From Alterinioella nitratireducens (GTDB lineage: Bacteria > Pseudomonadota > Alphaproteobacteria > Rhodobacterales > Rhodobacteraceae), in contig NZ_JABJVX010000003.1 in assembly GCF_013155465.1 (NCBI RefSeq), positions 216,186-280,185 of the forward strand: a stretch of DNA of 64,000 nt, read 5' to 3'. Under the pieces are notes generated by a model. It was not told the origin of the DNA. It did no database searches and saw only the letters and a list, made by a program, of their open reading frames with translations. A program made the translations under genes and the position numbers. This document shows, piece by piece, positions 1 to 8,179 of the stretch (positions within the stretch are counted from its first letter, which is position 1; each line of letters begins with the position of its first letter).

Positions 1-333
1 GTCAAGCGGCACGGCATTTTCATGCACGCGGGTCACGGTGCCGGTGGCGTCGAGAAACAGCATGTCCAGCGGGATAAGCGTGTTCTCCATCCAGAACGAG
101 ACCCGCTGCGGGCTGTCATAGACAAAGAGCATCCCCGCCGACAGGGCCATCTCCTCGCGGTTCATCAGGCCGATGGCGCGTTCCTCGGGATCGTCGGCCA
201 CCTCGACGCGGAACCGCGCCGTACCCCAATCGCCGCGCAATTCCACCCGGCCCGGCGCGCAGGCCGCCTGGACCTGGCCCGCCATGACAAGGGCCACCAC
301 GAGGGACAGCCCCCCCAAGCGCAAACTCCGCAT
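1..333 (-). CDS. DUF192 family exported protein (partial, 3' end outside window)
   Basis: Translation from the ATG at 333 gives 111 residues and stays open to the window edge, so the C-terminus is missing. Residues 1-24 look like a signal peptide (basic start, hydrophobic core, AQA-like end). The core contains the DUF192 hallmarks: an ERAIGLM..RE segment near residue 52, GMLFVYD, and SFWMENTLIPLDMLFLD around 80-96. DUF192 proteins are small periplasmic or secreted proteins without a settled biochemical role. AGGAGG lies just upstream, and the cold-shock gene stop is 1 nt before this start, so the two are co-transcribed. Confidence 0.85.
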   Translation of the reverse strand, partial: MRSLRLGGLSLVVALVMAGQVQAACAPGRVELRGDWGTARFRVEVADDPEERAIGLMNREEMALSAGMLFVYDSPQRVSFWMENTLIPLDMLFLDATGTVTRVHENAVPLD

Positions 334-334
334 C

Positions 335-856
335 CTAATCCTCCTGAACGTAATCCCAACTGCGCACTTCGCCCGCCATCTTGCCCCGCGGCCCGTCGAC
401 GACGCGGATCGCCACCGCCTCGCCGGGTTGCAGGTCCGACAGGCCGAACCGGCGCAGCACCTCGACATGCACAAAGACATCTTCGGCGTTGCCGAAGACA
501 TTTGCAAACCCGAATCCCTTGGCCTTGTCGAACCACTTCACCCGCGCCGCGACAAAGGGCACGTCCTCGGGGATCTCGACACCCGGGCCAAGCTCCTCGT
601 CGACATCCACAGCTTCGGGCGGGGCGATCGAGATCACCTCCTGCGCCTGCGCGCCCCGTTCCGTCTGCTGCACAATGACCTCGATCCGGGCCTGGTCCGC
701 GACCGAGCCCTGACCGAAATTGCGCAACACGTTGGCGTGCAGCAGGATATCCGGCCCACCCTCATCCGCGACGATGAACCCGAAACCCTTGGAAATATCA
801 AACCATTTAACAGTACCCGCAATCATCGCGCCCTTCGGACGCTCTTCATCCGCCAT
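335..856 (-). CDS. Two-domain cold-shock (CSD) nucleic-acid-binding protein
   Basis: 173 residues with two cold-shock domains. The first begins at KWFDxxKGFGFI (about residue 17) and ends near residue 77; the second begins at KWFDKAKGFGFA (about 107) and runs to about 168. An acidic linker separates them. Tandem-CSD proteins of this size are typical of alphaproteobacteria, where they bind single-stranded RNA or DNA and are thought to help RNA stay unstructured during stress or stationary phase. GGGAG precedes the ATG. The DUF192 gene follows after 1 nt. Confidence 0.92.
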   Translation of the reverse strand: MADEERPKGAMIAGTVKWFDISKGFGFIVADEGGPDILLHANVLRNFGQGSVADQARIEVIVQQTERGAQAQEVISIAPPEAVDVDEELGPGVEIPEDVPFVAARVKWFDKAKGFGFANVFGNAEDVFVHVEVLRRFGLSDLQPGEAVAIRVVDGPRGKMAGEVRSWDYVQED

Positions 857-1021
857 GGTCTCCCAACCTTATTTTGCGGTTCAATGACAGATCTGTGCCT
901 AGAGCCGTAACTTGACGGTTAGTTTGCAACTTCGCAAGAATAAAAAGGTAGTGAAAAACAATACTTTGTGGCTAGAATTACAGGTTTTGCGCCGGTGCGG
1001 CAGGCAATCCCGCCCGCGATC

Positions 1022-1627
1022 TCAGGGGTTCAGGCGGGAAATCGCCCACGGGTCGGAGGCGTCCGCCCTGGTCCAGCGGAACCTGTCATGCAGACGAAAG
1101 GCCCCGTCGGCCCAGAACTCGATCTCGACCGGGGTCAGGCGGAACCCGCCCCAGTAGGGGGGCCGTTCGGGATGCGTGCCCTTCTGCGCCGTGACCTTCG
1201 CCACCTCTGCCATCAGCGCCGCGCGCGAGGACAAGGGTTGCGACTGGTCCGAGGCCCAGGCCCCGAGGCGGCTTTTCAGCGACCGGCTCTGGTAATAGGC
1301 GTCGGCCTGCGGGCCATCCTCGCGGGTGACGGTGCCGCGCACCCGCAATTGGCGGCGCAGCGATTTCCAGTGGCAGACAAAGGCGGCCTTGCCGGTGGCC
1401 TCGACCTCGCGCGCCTTGGCCGAGCCGTAATTGGTATAGAAGACAAAGGCGCCGGCCTCGATCTCCTTCAGCAGCACCATGCGCGCATTGGGCAGCCCGT
1501 CCGCATCCACCGTGGCCAGCGCGATGGCGTTGGGGTCATTCGGCTCACTCGCCTCGGCCTGCGCCAGCCAGTCCCGCGCGATGGCAAAGGGGTCGTCCCC
1601 GGCAAAGATGCCCGTTCTGTCGCTCAT
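1022..1627 (-). CDS. pdxH: Pyridoxine/pyridoxamine 5'-phosphate oxidase
   Basis: 201 residues, close to the usual family length. PdxH is an FMN flavoenzyme that oxidises pyridoxine or pyridoxamine 5'-phosphate to pyridoxal 5'-phosphate. Visible family segments are the N-terminal [14 protein letters not shown], the FMN/substrate region MVLLKEI...[15 protein letters not shown], the [11 protein letters not shown] strand, and the C-terminal [17 protein letters not shown] with RFRWTR before the end. It is divergent from fabI with a 144-bp spacer that presumably holds both promoters. Confidence 0.96.
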   Translation of the reverse strand: MSDRTGIFAGDDPFAIARDWLAQAEASEPNDPNAIALATVDADGLPNARMVLLKEIEAGAFVFYTNYGSAKAREVEATGKAAFVCHWKSLRRQLRVRGTVTREDGPQADAYYQSRSLKSRLGAWASDQSQPLSSRAALMAEVAKVTAQKGTHPERPPYWGGFRLTPVEIEFWADGAFRLHDRFRWTRADASDPWAISRLNP

Positions 1628-1771
1628 GTCCCGCCTCGCCTGATGATCGCCGCGATGCGCAGGCTATCCGCCGCTTTCTCCCTCCGCAACCGCGCGTCTT
1701 GATGCAACCGCGCCAATGGCCTAAACGAACGCAAGTGTTAATAAACAGAAAAAACACCAAAGGGACGCGCG

Positions 1772-2584
1772 ATGGGGTTGATGACGGGAAAACGCGGGCT
1801 GATCATGGGGCTCGCCAATGACAAATCCATCGCCTGGGGCATCGCGAAAGCCTGCGCCGACCAGGGCGCGGAACTGGCCTTTTCCTACCAGGGCGAACAG
1901 TTGCTGAAACGGGTCAAACCGCTGGCCGCCCAGATCGGGTCGGACCTGATGATCCCCTGCGACGTGACGGATACCGCGTCGATGGATGCCCTGTTCGAGA
2001 CACTGAAAGAGAAATGGGGCAGCATTGACTTCGTCGTTCATGCCATTGGTTTCTCGGATAAATCCGAGTTGCGCGGGCGCTATGTCGATACCTCGTCGGA
2101 CAACTTCAAGATGACGATGGACATCTCCGTCTACTCCTTCACCGCCGTCTGCCGCCGCGCCGCCGCGATGATGGAGCCGGGCGGATCGCTGCTGACGCTG
2201 ACCTATTACGGGGCCGAGCAGGTCATGCCGCATTACAACGTGATGGGCGTGGCCAAGGCCGCGCTCGAGGCCTCGGTCAAGTATATCGCCGAGGATCTGG
2301 GCAAGGACGGCATCCGCTGCAACGCCATTTCGGCCGGGCCGATCAAGACGCTGGCGGCCTCGGGCATCGGCGATTTCCGCTACATCATGAAATGGAACGA
2401 GCTGAATTCCCCCCTGCGCCGCAACGTCACGCAGGAGGAGGTCGGCAAATCGGCGGTCTACCTGCTCTCCGATCTCGGCTCGGGCACCACCGGCGAGACG
2501 CTGCATGTGGACGCAGGCTATCACGTGGTCGGCATGAAGGCGATCGACGCGCCCGACATGACCCTGGACAAGAAAGAGGGCTGA
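1772..2584 (+). CDS. fabI: Enoyl-[acyl-carrier-protein] reductase (NADH)
   Basis: 270 residues. It catalyses the last reductive step of each fatty-acid elongation cycle, reducing trans-2-enoyl-ACP. The FabI version of the Rossmann motif ([13 protein letters not shown], from about residue 13) and the catalytic Tyr155/Lys162 pair in [12 protein letters not shown] (Y-x6-K, specific to FabI rather than ordinary SDRs) are present. [11 protein letters not shown] at the N-terminus supports this start, and AAAGGGA lies upstream. It is followed after 5 nt by gpt, so the two probably form an operon. Confidence 0.97.
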   Translation: MGLMTGKRGLIMGLANDKSIAWGIAKACADQGAELAFSYQGEQLLKRVKPLAAQIGSDLMIPCDVTDTASMDALFETLKEKWGSIDFVVHAIGFSDKSELRGRYVDTSSDNFKMTMDISVYSFTAVCRRAAAMMEPGGSLLTLTYYGAEQVMPHYNVMGVAKAALEASVKYIAEDLGKDGIRCNAISAGPIKTLAASGIGDFRYIMKWNELNSPLRRNVTQEEVGKSAVYLLSDLGSGTTGETLHVDAGYHVVGMKAIDAPDMTLDKKEG

Positions 2585-2589
2585 GCGCG

Positions 2590-3099
2590 ATGAGCACACA
2601 ACTGCCGCATGAAAAGGGGTTCCACATCTCCTGGGACCAGATCCACCGCGACAGCCGCGCGCTGGCCTGGCGGCTGGACCGGCGCGGACCGGGCGAGGAT
2701 GGCGCGTGGAAGGCCGTGGTGGCGATCACCCGTGGCGGTATGGCGCCTGCGATGATCATCGCGCGCGAGCTGGACATCCGCACTGTCGATACCGTCTCGA
2801 TCAAGTCCTATGACCACCAGACGCAGAGCGAGCCCGTGGTGCTGTCGAAGCCCGACCCCGACATGGTGGGCGACGGCACCGGGGTCCTGGTCATCGACGA
2901 CCTTGTCGATAGCGGCAAGACGCTGGAAGTGGTGCGCAGGATGCTGCCGCAGGCGCATTTCGCCACCGTCTATGCCAAGCCCAAGGGCGAGCCGATGGTC
3001 GATACCTTCATCACCGGGGTCAGCCAGGATACCTGGATCTTCTTCCCCTGGGACATGGCGCTGCAATATGTGAAGCCCTATAGCGGCAAGGACGACTGA
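2590..3099 (+). CDS. gpt: Xanthine(-guanine) phosphoribosyltransferase
   Basis: 169 residues from the ATG 5 nt after fabI. It is a type I phosphoribosyltransferase with the PRPP-binding loop [13 protein letters not shown] at about 99-111. The ITRGG segment (47-51), the SIKSYD region and the C-terminal [12 protein letters not shown] match Gpt, which salvages guanine and xanthine to their nucleotides. An open frame extends upstream inside fabI, but the start used here restores normal Gpt length. Confidence 0.94.
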   Translation: MSTQLPHEKGFHISWDQIHRDSRALAWRLDRRGPGEDGAWKAVVAITRGGMAPAMIIARELDIRTVDTVSIKSYDHQTQSEPVVLSKPDPDMVGDGTGVLVIDDLVDSGKTLEVVRRMLPQAHFATVYAKPKGEPMVDTFITGVSQDTWIFFPWDMALQYVKPYSGKDD

Positions 3100-3196
3100 G
3101 GCCGCGGTCTTGCGTGGTGGCACTCAGACTGTTAGTGTGAAATAGTTCATTTCAGATGAGCTCGGGTTTTCTTAACGCTTTCAAGAGGAGGCCGCC

Positions 3197-3769
3197 ATGC
3201 CGACGATCGATTCAACCAACCGCGACACTCATGATTTCTTGACCGGCGCGAATACCGGCGTACGCTATAACGGCATGTCCAGCGTCGGCGCAGATACGCA
3301 TCAACAGCCCACAGGCCCGCAACCTTTCATCGGCAACCCGGATATCGGCGGCGGCCAGGGGGTATCCTTGCCCAACATCGACTCGCCGCTCCTAATGCGC
3401 ATCGTGACCGGCGCTATCTTGGTGGAAGGGGTCGAGTTTGCGGCAATGCTGGTCGGCGACGCCCTGACGCAGCGCCTGACTTTTCTGATTGCGGTTCTCT
3501 GCGGAGTCGCGGCCCTGGCCTATGGCTACGGGGTCGGGGTGCCTGCGGCCATGCAGCTGCAATTTGGCTATGCCGAGGCCACTCTCGCCCTTGCCGGTTT
3601 CGCCCTGCCCTACGCGCTACTTGGCACTCTCTTTGCCTTATGTACGATCCTGACGACAGTGCTGACGGCTGCGCTGACCCTGACGCTGAACCTCCTGCGC
3701 ATGGCTGTCGGGCTGGCCGTCCTGGCCGCCGTTGGTTACGCGATCTACTACGTCCTGCTGCAAGCATAA
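3197..3769 (+). CDS. Unknown polytopic membrane protein
   Basis: 190 residues, not recognised. The first 55 residues are polar and rich in Gly, Asn, Pro and Gln (probably disordered). The rest is almost entirely hydrophobic, with four or five likely membrane segments between about 66 and 188, including a very Leu/Thr-rich stretch (TILTTVLTAALTLTLNLL). AAGAGGAGG sits 6 nt before the ATG, a strong ribosome site. The gene ends 5 nt before the convergent aroB stop, with no obvious terminator between them. Confidence 0.7.
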   Translation: MPTIDSTNRDTHDFLTGANTGVRYNGMSSVGADTHQQPTGPQPFIGNPDIGGGQGVSLPNIDSPLLMRIVTGAILVEGVEFAAMLVGDALTQRLTFLIAVLCGVAALAYGYGVGVPAAMQLQFGYAEATLALAGFALPYALLGTLFALCTILTTVLTAALTLTLNLLRMAVGLAVLAAVGYAIYYVLLQA

Positions 3770-3774
3770 CGGCT

Positions 3775-4890
3775 TCATCGCGCCGAGAGGGCATCCTCCA
3801 ACACCCCGCGCACAGCCTCACGCGGGACATCCGCCGTCACGAAGGCATCCCCAATCCCGCGTGCAAGGATGAAGCGCAATTGCCCGTCCAGCACCTTCTT
3901 GTCCTGCGCCATCAGTGCCAGCAGACCGTCGGCGTCGGGCAGGTCGCCCTCGATATCCGCAATGTCGCGCTTCATGCCCATGTCGGCGAGATGCGCGCGC
4001 ACCCGGCTCGGATCTTCCTGCGAACACAGGCCCAACCGCGCCGAGAGTTCAAACGCCAGCGCGCAGCCGATCGCCACGCCCTCGCCATGCAGCAGACGGT
4101 CGGAATAGCCCGTCGCAGCCTCCAGCGCGTGACAGAAGGTGTGGCCGAGGTTGAGCAGCGCGCGGTCGCCCTGCTCGGTCTCGTCGCGCACGACAATATC
4201 GGCCTTCATCTGCACCGAGCGGCGCACCGCCTCCAGCCGCAAAGCCTCGTCGCCCTTGGCCAGCGCGGGGCCGTTTTCCTCCAGCCATTCAAAGAAATCC
4301 GCATCGCCAAGCAGCCCGTATTTCGCCACCTCGCCATAGCCCGCCCGGAAATCGCGGGGGCTCAGCGTGCCGAGCACACCGATATCGGCCAGCACCAGCG
4401 CGGGCTGGTGGAAGGCTCCGATCAGGTTCTTGCCAAGGGGTGAGTTGATCCCGGTCTTGCCGCCGACCGAGCTGTCGACCTGCGCCAGAAGGCTGGTGGG
4501 CAGTTGCACAAAGCGCACGCCCCGGCGCAGGATGGCCGCCGCGAAGCCGACCAGATCGCCGATCACGCCGCCGCCGAAGGCCACCACGACATCGCGCCGT
4601 TCGGCCTGTTTTTTCAGCAGCCATTCAACCACTTGCGTCAGATGCGGCCAGTTTTTCGTGGCCTCGCCGGGCGGCAGGGTCAGCACCTCCGCCGCGATCC
4701 CCCTCGCCCTCAGCCCCGCCTTCAGCGCCTCCAGATGCAGCCCCGCCACGCGGCTCTCGGTCACCACGAAGACGCGGGGGCGGTGCAATAGCGGCGCGAT
4801 CTCGGCCCCGGCGCGGTCCAGCAGCCCGGACCCGATCCGCACCTCATAGGCGCGCGCGCCCAAGGGGACATGCACGATGGCGCCGCTCAT
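3775..4890 (-). CDS. aroB: 3-dehydroquinate synthase
   Basis: 371 residues. AroB converts DAHP to 3-dehydroquinate, the second step of the shikimate pathway, using NAD and a divalent metal. Motifs seen are the glycine-rich NAD segment GGGVIGDLVGFAAA (about 96-109), PTSLLAQVDSSVGGKTGIN (about 121-139), and the metal ligands Glu in GYGEVAKYG, His in NLGHTFCHALE and His in LHGEG. The ATG at 4890 overlaps the aroK stop as ATGA. A longer upstream frame lies inside aroK and was rejected. Confidence 0.97.
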   Translation of the reverse strand: MSGAIVHVPLGARAYEVRIGSGLLDRAGAEIAPLLHRPRVFVVTESRVAGLHLEALKAGLRARGIAAEVLTLPPGEATKNWPHLTQVVEWLLKKQAERRDVVVAFGGGVIGDLVGFAAAILRRGVRFVQLPTSLLAQVDSSVGGKTGINSPLGKNLIGAFHQPALVLADIGVLGTLSPRDFRAGYGEVAKYGLLGDADFFEWLEENGPALAKGDEALRLEAVRRSVQMKADIVVRDETEQGDRALLNLGHTFCHALEAATGYSDRLLHGEGVAIGCALAFELSARLGLCSQEDPSRVRAHLADMGMKRDIADIEGDLPDADGLLALMAQDKKVLDGQLRFILARGIGDAFVTADVPREAVRGVLEDALSAR

Positions 4891-5459
4891 CGCGCCACCT
4901 CCACCACGCCCGCGCCCGTGAGGCTTTTCAGAACCGCCTCCGTGGTCTGGTCGATCGACCAATGCGCCCGCGTCTCGACCGTGATCGCGGCCTGTTCATA
5001 GGCGGGCGTGCGCGCGACGAGAAGCTCCGCCAATGTGGCGCGCGGATCGTCGGTGCGCAAAAGCGGCCTCGTGTCCTTGTGGCGCACACGGGTCCACAGA
5101 AGCTCCAGATCGGCCTTGAGCCAGACAGACACCGCCCGTTCCGCGATCATCGCCCGGTTCTCGGCGCTCAACCATGCGCCGCCGCCGGTGGACAGCACGC
5201 AAGGCGGCCCGTCCAGCAGGCGCGCGATGATCCGGGCTTCCTTCTCGCGGAAGAAATCCTCGCCGTAGCGCTCGAATATCTCGGAAATCTCGAACTTGGA
5301 GGCGGCGACGATCTCGGCATCGGAATCCTCGAACGCCACGCCCAACCGCGCGGCGAGCGCACGGCCGATGGCGGTCTTTCCGGCCCCCATCATGCCGACC
5401 ATGACCACAGTGCGCGTCAGTTGCAAACCCGGCTCCGGCACTCTTTCGCCCAATCCCAA
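4887..5459 (-). CDS. aroK: Shikimate kinase
   Basis: 190 residues. It phosphorylates shikimate with ATP. The P-loop GMMGAGKT lies at about 22-29, the DSDAEI shikimate-binding segment follows at about 42, and the STGGGAW and KDTRPLL segments (substrate/lid region) are intact. It is the first gene of an aroK-aroB operon with a 4-nt ATGA overlap, and is divergent from the 45-codon gene at 5555. Confidence 0.96.
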   Translation of the reverse strand: MGLGERVPEPGLQLTRTVVMVGMMGAGKTAIGRALAARLGVAFEDSDAEIVAASKFEISEIFERYGEDFFREKEARIIARLLDGPPCVLSTGGGAWLSAENRAMIAERAVSVWLKADLELLWTRVRHKDTRPLLRTDDPRATLAELLVARTPAYEQAAITVETRAHWSIDQTTEAVLKSLTGAGVVEVAR

Positions 5460-5554
5460 AAAATTCTTCCCCGCACTGGCGCAATCCCCTTCCAGATGGC
5501 TTATAGTGAATCAAAAGCGGCGGCAAACGCCGAAAACAGGCAGGCTGGGAAAGA

Positions 5555-5692
5555 ATGATAGGGCGTCTCTTCAAACTCCTCTTTATATTGGCGGTTCTCG
5601 CGGGCATCGGGCTGGTGGCCTATGCCTATTCGGGCATGATGCAGCCCCCCACGCGCGAGATCACGCGCCCGGTAGATCTGAATGTGGATTAG
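5555..5692 (+). CDS. Small single-pass membrane protein (45 aa), unknown function
   Basis: An ATG at 5555 opens 45 codons to TAG at 5690-5692. The product begins MIGRLFKLLF and has one hydrophobic helix (about residues 8-26), then a polar tail with PPTREITRP. It overlaps the next gene by 11 nt, which suggests coupled translation. GGGA lies just upstream of the start. No family is recognised. Its position in front of a secreted protein and xerD makes an envelope role plausible but unproven. Confidence 0.6.
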   Translation: MIGRLFKLLFILAVLAGIGLVAYAYSGMMQPPTREITRPVDLNVD

Positions 5693-7181
5693 ACCCGCCT
5701 GTATCGCCCTTGCGCTGGCCGGACCGGCGCTCGCGCAGGAGGAGACGGGCACGCCGCCCGACTGGCTGTCGGAAACCATCCTGTCGCCGCATGGCGATAT
5801 CGCCACCTCGGCCACGCCCGAGGAAATCACCGTCATGCCCATCGGCGCGGTGCAACTGGATGCCGTGGGCCTGTTGACGCCCAGGCAGACGGGGCTGCCC
5901 GCCGATCTCTGGGGCGGTTCCTCATCCGCGACGCTGGCCAGTCTCTTTCGCGCGCAACCCTATGAGGGGCTGCCCGCGATCCAGTCGATGACGATGATGC
6001 TGGCGCTGGCCGAGGTGAACCCGCCCGAGGATGCGGCGCCTGACTCCGAGCTGTTCCTGGCCCGGCTCGACCTGCTCCTGGAACGTGGCGCGATCGAGCC
6101 TGCGCGGTCGCTGATGGAGCGCGCCGGGCCGACCGCGCCGCAGGTGTTCCGCCGCTGGTTCGACGTGAGCCTCCTGGCCGGACAGCCCGACCGCGCCTGT
6201 GCCGCGATGCGCGCCAATCCCGATATCGCGCCCTCCTTTCCCGCGCGCATCTTCTGCCTTGCGCGCAACGGTGACTGGCCCGCCGCCGCCCTGACGCTGG
6301 AAACCGGCGAGGCGCTTGGCTTCATCTCCCGGGACGAGGGCGATCTGATCGCCCGCTTCCTCGACCCAGAACTCTTCGAAGGCGAGCCACCGCTGCCGCA
6401 CGACCCGGTGCCCTCGCCGCTGCATTACGAGATGCGCGCCGCCATCGGCGAACGCCAGGGGGCCGCCACCCTGCCGCTGGCCTTCGCGCATTCCGACCTC
6501 ACGGCCACCGCGGGCTGGCGCGCGCAGCTTGACGCCGCCGAACGGCTGGCGCGCTCGGGCGCGATCACGCCCGACCAGTGGCAGGTGATCTATACTTCCC
6601 GCGTGCCGTCGGCCTCGGGCGGGGTCTGGGACCGGGTCGATGCGTTGCAGGAGTTTGACGTGGCGATGCTGGCCCAGGATCCGGGCGAGGTCGCCCGCCT
6701 GCTGCCGACGGTTTGGCGCGCCATGGACGAGGCGCGGCTGGAAGTGCCCTTTGCCGAGGTCTATGCCGAGCGGCTGATGCGCCTGCCGCTGACCGGCGAG
6801 ACCGCCGAACTGGCCCGGCTCATCGCGCTTCTGTCGGAAAACTATGAACGCGCGGCGCAGCTTTCGGTGCCGCAGACGGATCGCGAACGCTTTCTCTTTG
6901 CCATTGCCCGCGGGCAGGCCCCGGAGGTGACGTTGCGCGGCGCGATGGCGGATATGATCGCGGCGGCCTTCGCGGCCCCCGTGGTCCCCGACCGCTACGC
7001 CCGCCTGGTCGAGGAGGACCGCATCGGCGAGGCGATCCTGCGCGCGGCGCTGGTGCTCAGCCGGGGCGATGGCGACATGGACGACATGCGCGATGCGCTG
7101 CAACTCCTGCGCGCCATGGGGATGGAGGGCACCGCGCGCCGCGCCGCCCTGCAACTGATGATCCTGGAGCGGCGCGGATGA
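5682..7181 (+). CDS. Exported protein of unknown function
   Basis: 499 residues. Residues 1-19 form a signal peptide ending in a consensus ALA-Q cleavage site. The rest is acidic, rich in Ala, Leu and Arg, and mostly helical in character, with repeated paired-helix segments reminiscent of a tetratricopeptide-like scaffold, although I cannot assign defined repeats. Few cysteines and no catalytic motif are visible. It overlaps the 45-aa gene upstream by 11 nt and xerD downstream by 4 nt (ATGA), so the three are likely one operon. A periplasmic scaffold is only a guess. Confidence 0.7.
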   Translation: MWIRPACIALALAGPALAQEETGTPPDWLSETILSPHGDIATSATPEEITVMPIGAVQLDAVGLLTPRQTGLPADLWGGSSSATLASLFRAQPYEGLPAIQSMTMMLALAEVNPPEDAAPDSELFLARLDLLLERGAIEPARSLMERAGPTAPQVFRRWFDVSLLAGQPDRACAAMRANPDIAPSFPARIFCLARNGDWPAAALTLETGEALGFISRDEGDLIARFLDPELFEGEPPLPHDPVPSPLHYEMRAAIGERQGAATLPLAFAHSDLTATAGWRAQLDAAERLARSGAITPDQWQVIYTSRVPSASGGVWDRVDALQEFDVAMLAQDPGEVARLLPTVWRAMDEARLEVPFAEVYAERLMRLPLTGETAELARLIALLSENYERAAQLSVPQTDRERFLFAIARGQAPEVTLRGAMADMIAAAFAAPVVPDRYARLVEEDRIGEAILRAALVLSRGDGDMDDMRDALQLLRAMGMEGTARRAALQLMILERRG

Positions 7182-8101
7182 CCAGCTGGATCTCGCCCTT
7201 CCTGGAGGCGCAGGCGGCCGAGTTGAACGCGGCCGAGAACACGCTCTTGGCCTATGGCCGCGACCTGATGGATGTCGAGGGCTGGCTGGCGGATCAGGGC
7301 AAGGGCTTCGACACCGCCACGCGCGGCGATATCGAAGACTACCTGATCCATCTCGACGCGCAGGGCATGGCGAAATCGACCCGCGCCCGCAAGCTTTCGG
7401 CGATCAAGCAGCTTTACCGCTTCGCCTATGAGGAAGGGCTGCGCGGCGACAACCCGGCGCTTCAGATCAAGGGGCCGGGGCGCGACCGGGCGCTGCCGAA
7501 AACGCTGAGCATGGCTGAGGTCGACCGCCTGCTGGAGGCCGCCGAGACCCATGGCCGCAGTGCCGGGGACCGGTTGCGCAACACCTGCCTGATGCAGGTG
7601 CTCTACGCGACGGGAATGCGGGTGAGCGAGCTTGTCTTCCTGCCCGTTTCCGCCGCGCGGGGCGATCCGCAACTCCTGCTGATCCGGGGCAAGGGCGGCA
7701 AGGAACGCATGGTGCCGCTCTCGCCCCCGGCGCGTGCGGCGCTGGCCGCATGGCTTGCCAATCGCGACAGGACCGAGGAGGTTGCGCGCGTGGAAACCGG
7801 CGCGCCGCCTTCGCGCTTCCTCTTTCCCTCGCGCGGCAAGTCCGGCCACCTGACGCGGGTGCGGTTCTTTACCCTGATCAAGGAGATCGCGGTTGCCGCC
7901 GGGATCTCGCCCGCGACCGTCACGCCGCACACGCTGCGCCATGCCTTCGCCACCCATCTCCTGGAAAACGGCGCCGACCTGCGCGCCATCCAGACGCTTC
8001 TGGGTCACGCCGATATCGCCACCACCGAGATCTATACCCATGTGCTGGATGAACGTCTGAAATCGCTGGTGCTGGAACGCCATCCGCTGGCCGAGGACTG
8101 A
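7178..8101 (+). CDS. xerD: Site-specific tyrosine recombinase XerD
   Basis: 307 residues. With XerC it resolves chromosome dimers at dif during cell division. The N-terminal SAM-like core-binding domain covers about 1-95. The catalytic domain carries the full set: Arg148 (ATGMRVSEL), Lys172 (GKGGKER), His251 and Arg254 (HTLRHAFATHLL), His277 (LLGHADI) and nucleophile Tyr286 (EIYTHV). No mobile element borders it, so it is the housekeeping recombinase rather than a phage integrase. Starts at an ATGA overlap. Confidence 0.95.
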   Translation: MTSWISPFLEAQAAELNAAENTLLAYGRDLMDVEGWLADQGKGFDTATRGDIEDYLIHLDAQGMAKSTRARKLSAIKQLYRFAYEEGLRGDNPALQIKGPGRDRALPKTLSMAEVDRLLEAAETHGRSAGDRLRNTCLMQVLYATGMRVSELVFLPVSAARGDPQLLLIRGKGGKERMVPLSPPARAALAAWLANRDRTEEVARVETGAPPSRFLFPSRGKSGHLTRVRFFTLIKEIAVAAGISPATVTPHTLRHAFATHLLENGADLRAIQTLLGHADIATTEIYTHVLDERLKSLVLERHPLAED

Positions 8102-8179
8102 CCGGCGCATTTGCCAAAGACTTGCCGTAATGTAGCTGTAACGTAAGGCAAACGACCCGCGTCGGCGGGCACTTTCGGG

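Noticed and set aside
4891-4962. Upstream in-frame extension of aroB
   Set aside because: It lies inside aroK, is Gly/Arg-rich and adds nothing to the family alignment; ATGA overlap marks the true start.
7178-8101. XerD as a phage or island integrase
   Set aside because: It lies in a housekeeping operon with no attachment repeats, tRNA or phage genes nearby.
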